A stretch of DNA of 6,333 bases from NCBI GenBank assembly GCA_017960415.1, contig JAGCZE010000055.1, positions 1 through 6,333 of the forward strand. Direction: 5' to 3'. A program made the position numbers and the translations under genes. This DNA is from Lachnospiraceae bacterium. Lineage in GTDB: Bacteria > Bacillota_A > Clostridia > Lachnospirales > Lachnospiraceae. Below, one piece after another: positions 3,978 through 6,333 of this stretch. How positions within the stretch are numbered: position 1 is the stretch's first letter; each line of letters begins with the position of its first letter. Below the pieces are notes generated by a model. The model had not been told where the DNA came from. It searched no databases and saw nothing but the letters and a program-made list of their open reading frames with translations.

Positions 3978-6333
3978 GGGTTTCCTGATCCTTCCTCCGC
4001 AGGCTTTTGCATAGATCTGTACCACCTCGTCCGAGAGCACTGAACCGGTATTTTCTACGGTCAGCTCGATATGAAATACCCTGTCGTCGGTCCGTATCAT
4101 GTTATAAACTTCGGAAGGCCGGCCGAACAGCTTGTTGTTTGTAGCCTCCTTAATAAGCTTTTTGTCATGCGAAACACTGACTGTAAGGCCATGATAGCGG
4201 AATGAGGTATATGTGAGTCCGAACCCGAAAGGATAGAGCACTATTCCGTCAAAGTATCTGTATGTCCGGCCGCGGCCGATAATATCATAATCGTCGATAT
4301 CGGGCAGGTCTGCATCGGATCTGTACCAGGTCTGGGTCAGCCGCCCTGCGGGGCTGAACCTGCCTGTCAGGGCATCTGCGAGGGAGAGTCCCATACACTG
4401 TGAACCTGTGGCTGACCACAGAATTGCCGCAGCTTTTTTGTTGATATCATTGATCGCAAATGGATAATCGCTCATCAGAACGACTGCGATATTTTTATTT
4501 ACCGCAAATATTTCATCGAACAGCTTCTGCTGATACGGAATGAATTCAATCGTCCCGCGGTCGATCTCTTCTTTTGCATTGACCATCGGATTGTGCCCCA
4601 GCGCCAGGATGACGGTTTCGGCCTGTGAAGCGGCTGAAATGGCTTCAGCAATGCCTGACCGGGTTATTTCAACGCAGAATGTCAAGGGTGTCAGACCATC
4701 CGCATCATTTTCGGCAGAAACGATATATCCGTTTTTGTCCGCATAGAGCCTGTTTCCGAAGCGGTCTTTTATGATCGCTCCATCGGTTTTTTCTTTATCT
4801 ATCCTGAATACTTCAAGGTCAAACCAGCTGAATATCCTGTCGGTATCGGCGCAGACTCTGCCTGCGATCAGACGCGGATCGGTTCCTTCTTCTGCTGCGG
4901 CGATTCCCTCGATCGCATCACCTGCGAGGCGCGTGACCAGATATTTTCCGGAGTTTTCATGTTTGAATGTAAATGAACCTTCGCCCCAGTCTTCAAGGAT
5001 AAATTCATCGGGTGTACCGGACAGATGTGCTCTTTTGTCGGGTGCGATGGCGATATATTTGTCGTCGGATCTTAACCTTACCCTGTCGCAGCCGTCAATA
5101 TAGCGGATATTTCCTGCAGTTCCGGCATTTTCGAAATTCATTTTCAGACCGTCGAGCAATGATATCTTTTCAGGTGAAGCCCCGCCGTACCAGTCCTGAT
5201 ACCACTTGTCGCCTAAGGGACCTATGAGGACAAGGTCGTCTGCAGAGACATCCTTTAACGGAAGTATACCGTTGTTCTTCAAAAGGACTATCGACCTGTC
5301 GGTCAGGCGTTTGCAGGCTTCATGTGCCTCTTTGGAACAGAGTTTGCCATCGGCTTCTTTGATTTCTGTGTCAAATAACCCAAGCCTGATCTTGGTCTTG
5401 TATACATTCCTGATCGCTGTGTCCAGATCATCTTCGGAAAGCAGGCCCATATCATAGGCTTCTTTAGCTGCCGCATATACACCGTCGGGCCAGCCGCTCA
5501 ATGCATCAACACCGGCTTTGATAGAAAGTGCAACTGTTTCGGCGTTCATTGCAGTCGCATGACTGTAGGCTGCGGTCAACTCCATAGCTCCGCCGTCCGA
5601 AACTACATGTGTAAGGCCGAATTCATCCTTAAGAATGGTCCTGACATCTTCGTTAAATAAGCTCTGTACTCCGTTGATGCGGTTATATGAGGTCATGACG
5701 CCTTCGGCTCCGCCGTCTTCGATACAGCGGCGGAAGGGCTCAAGATAAAGTTCGAATTTGTTGCGGGGACTGATCGAAGAATTCTTCCATCCGCGGCCGA
5801 TCTCGGTATTATTGGCATAAAAATGCTTCAGCGTGGCAGCAGTCATCAGATGATCCCTGTCGTTACCCTGGATTCCCTGTACATAAGCGGATGCCATACT
5901 GCCGGTCTGTACCGGGTCTTCGCCGTAGGCTTCTTCGTTTCTGCCCCACCTCGGATCCCTTAAGAGATCGACTGTCGGAGCCCATCGGGAGATACCGCCT
6001 CCGGGTTTTTTATTGTAAATGATCCGGGCCTCTTTGCCGACGATGGTGCCTGCTTCACGGATCGCATCCTTATCCCAGGATGAACTCATCCCCACCGGTT
6101 CGGGGAACGAGGTGGTAAAGTCGGGGTCCGACTTCCGGAACTGATCGTTTCTTGCTTCCACTCCGTGAGCGGCTTCACCGCCCAGGCGGCATACGGGAAT
6201 CCCGAGACGTTCCACACCGCCCGATCCCGAAGCTAACATATGGAATTTTTCATCTAGGGTCAGTTCTTTCAGGAGCCAATCCAGTTTGGCTTCGATATCA
6301 AGGTTCGGGTCCCATAAAGGATTATTGACTGAA
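3975..6333 (-). CDS. GH3 beta-glucosidase/xylosidase, main part (5' end beyond window, ends at internal TAA)
   Basis: Family 3 glycoside hydrolase acting on terminal beta-linked glucose or xylose of plant oligosaccharides. The first ATG in the window (6239) is not the start: conserved sequence continues upstream in frame to the edge (NPLWDPNLDIEAKLDWLLKE), so the true start lies just outside. Numbered from 6239, the N-terminal barrel spans about 1-290, with GGEAAHGVEARND (20-32), WGRNEEAYGEDP (98-109), KHFYANN (138-144), SYNRING (184-190) and the nucleophile D215 in VVSDGGA (212-218; codon 5597-5595). The alpha/beta sandwich covers about 315-670, with likely acid/base E557 by its position in EExDR. 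It contains an inserted block of about 140 residues (385-525) resembling a beta-trefoil. A fibronectin III-like domain begins near 720 and is cut at residue 754 by TAA (3977-3975). The same frame continues below it. Substrate choice between glucoside and xyloside cannot be settled. Confidence 0.92.
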   Translation of the reverse strand, partial: SVNNPLWDPNLDIEAKLDWLLKELTLDEKFHMLASGSGGVERLGIPVCRLGGEAAHGVEARNDQFRKSDPDFTTSFPEPVGMSSSWDKDAIREAGTIVGKEARIIYNKKPGGGISRWAPTVDLLRDPRWGRNEEAYGEDPVQTGSMASAYVQGIQGNDRDHLMTAATLKHFYANNTEIGRGWKNSSISPRNKFELYLEPFRRCIEDGGAEGVMTSYNRINGVQSLFNEDVRTILKDEFGLTHVVSDGGAMELTAAYSHATAMNAETVALSIKAGVDALSGWPDGVYAAAKEAYDMGLLSEDDLDTAIRNVYKTKIRLGLFDTEIKEADGKLCSKEAHEACKRLTDRSIVLLKNNGILPLKDVSADDLVLIGPLGDKWYQDWYGGASPEKISLLDGLKMNFENAGTAGNIRYIDGCDRVRLRSDDKYIAIAPDKRAHLSGTPDEFILEDWGEGSFTFKHENSGKYLVTRLAGDAIEGIAAAEEGTDPRLIAGRVCADTDRIFSWFDLEVFRIDKEKTDGAIIKDRFGNRLYADKNGYIVSAENDADGLTPLTFCVEITRSGIAEAISAASQAETVILALGHNPMVNAKEEIDRGTIEFIPYQQKLFDEIFAVNKNIAVVLMSDYPFAINDINKKAAAILWSATGSQCMGLSLADALTGRFSPAGRLTQTWYRSDADLPDIDDYDIIGRGRTYRYFDGIVLYPFGFGLTYTSFRYHGLTVSVSHDKKLIKEATNNKLFGRPSEVYNMIRTDDRVFHIELTVENTGSVLSDEVVQIYAKACGGRIRKP
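4674..5087 (-). other. Trefoil-like insert in the GH3 alpha/beta sandwich domain
   Basis: About 140 residues (385-525 from the ATG at 6239) interrupt the second catalytic domain, at a place where other GH3 enzymes carry a PA14 module. The segment has repeated hydrophobic-aromatic units such as GSFTFKHENSGKYLV and RFGNRLYADKNGYIVS, reminiscent of fascin or ricin-type beta-trefoil repeats. The parent domain resumes at CVEITRSGIAEAIS. The fold assignment is an inference from pattern only. Confidence 0.4.

Noticed and set aside
4771..5103. Open frame of 110 codons on the plus strand opposite GH3
   Set aside because: Mirror frame of the GH3 insert region; low-complexity Ser/Pro-rich translation with no ribosome binding site.

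Overview
The window looks like a chromosomal fragment of a carbohydrate-degrading anaerobic Firmicute, most likely a clostridium of the Lachnospiraceae type. The evidence is GGAGG ribosome binding sites, moderate GC content, a tandem tldD-tldE pair of the kind frequent in that group, and a large multidomain family 3 glycoside hydrolase. This assignment is an inference from style and gene content, not from a marker gene.

Layout, left to right. Positions 1-114 (minus strand) are the first 38 codons of a TldD-like gene that runs off the left edge. A 319-bp divergent spacer follows (115-433). It is AT-rich at both ends and carries a GC-rich, almost fully self-complementary element of about 144 bp (230-373). 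The plus-strand pair tldD (434-1819) and tldE/pmbA (1924-3222) comes next, separated by 104 bp that hold two perfect 12-bp inverted repeats. A shared hairpin at 3234-3265 separates this pair from a convergent minus-strand GH3 gene, which occupies 3273 to the right edge and starts outside the window. The GH3 reading frame is interrupted by one in-frame TAA at 3975-3977, inside its fibronectin III-like domain.

TldD and TldE normally form a metalloprotease that trims peptides such as modified microcins or antitoxins. TldD supplies the HExxxH zinc site and TldE is the non-catalytic partner, and both genes here look intact. The GH3 enzyme (N-terminal barrel, alpha/beta sandwich with a trefoil-like insert, Fn3-like domain, CBM6-like C-terminus) would release sugars from beta-linked plant oligosaccharides. 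It has no obvious functional tie to TldD/TldE beyond adjacency.

The most unusual feature is at the left edge. The first 114 bp of the two divergent tldD-like genes are inverted copies of each other with only two mismatches (112/114), and the similarity stops exactly at both start codons. The spacer is therefore flanked by long inverted repeats and contains a large palindrome. This could reflect recent duplication or gene conversion, a segment able to invert by recombination, or an assembly artefact. The second notable point is the single in-frame stop in an otherwise well-conserved GH3 gene. I did not find a clear previously undescribed system.
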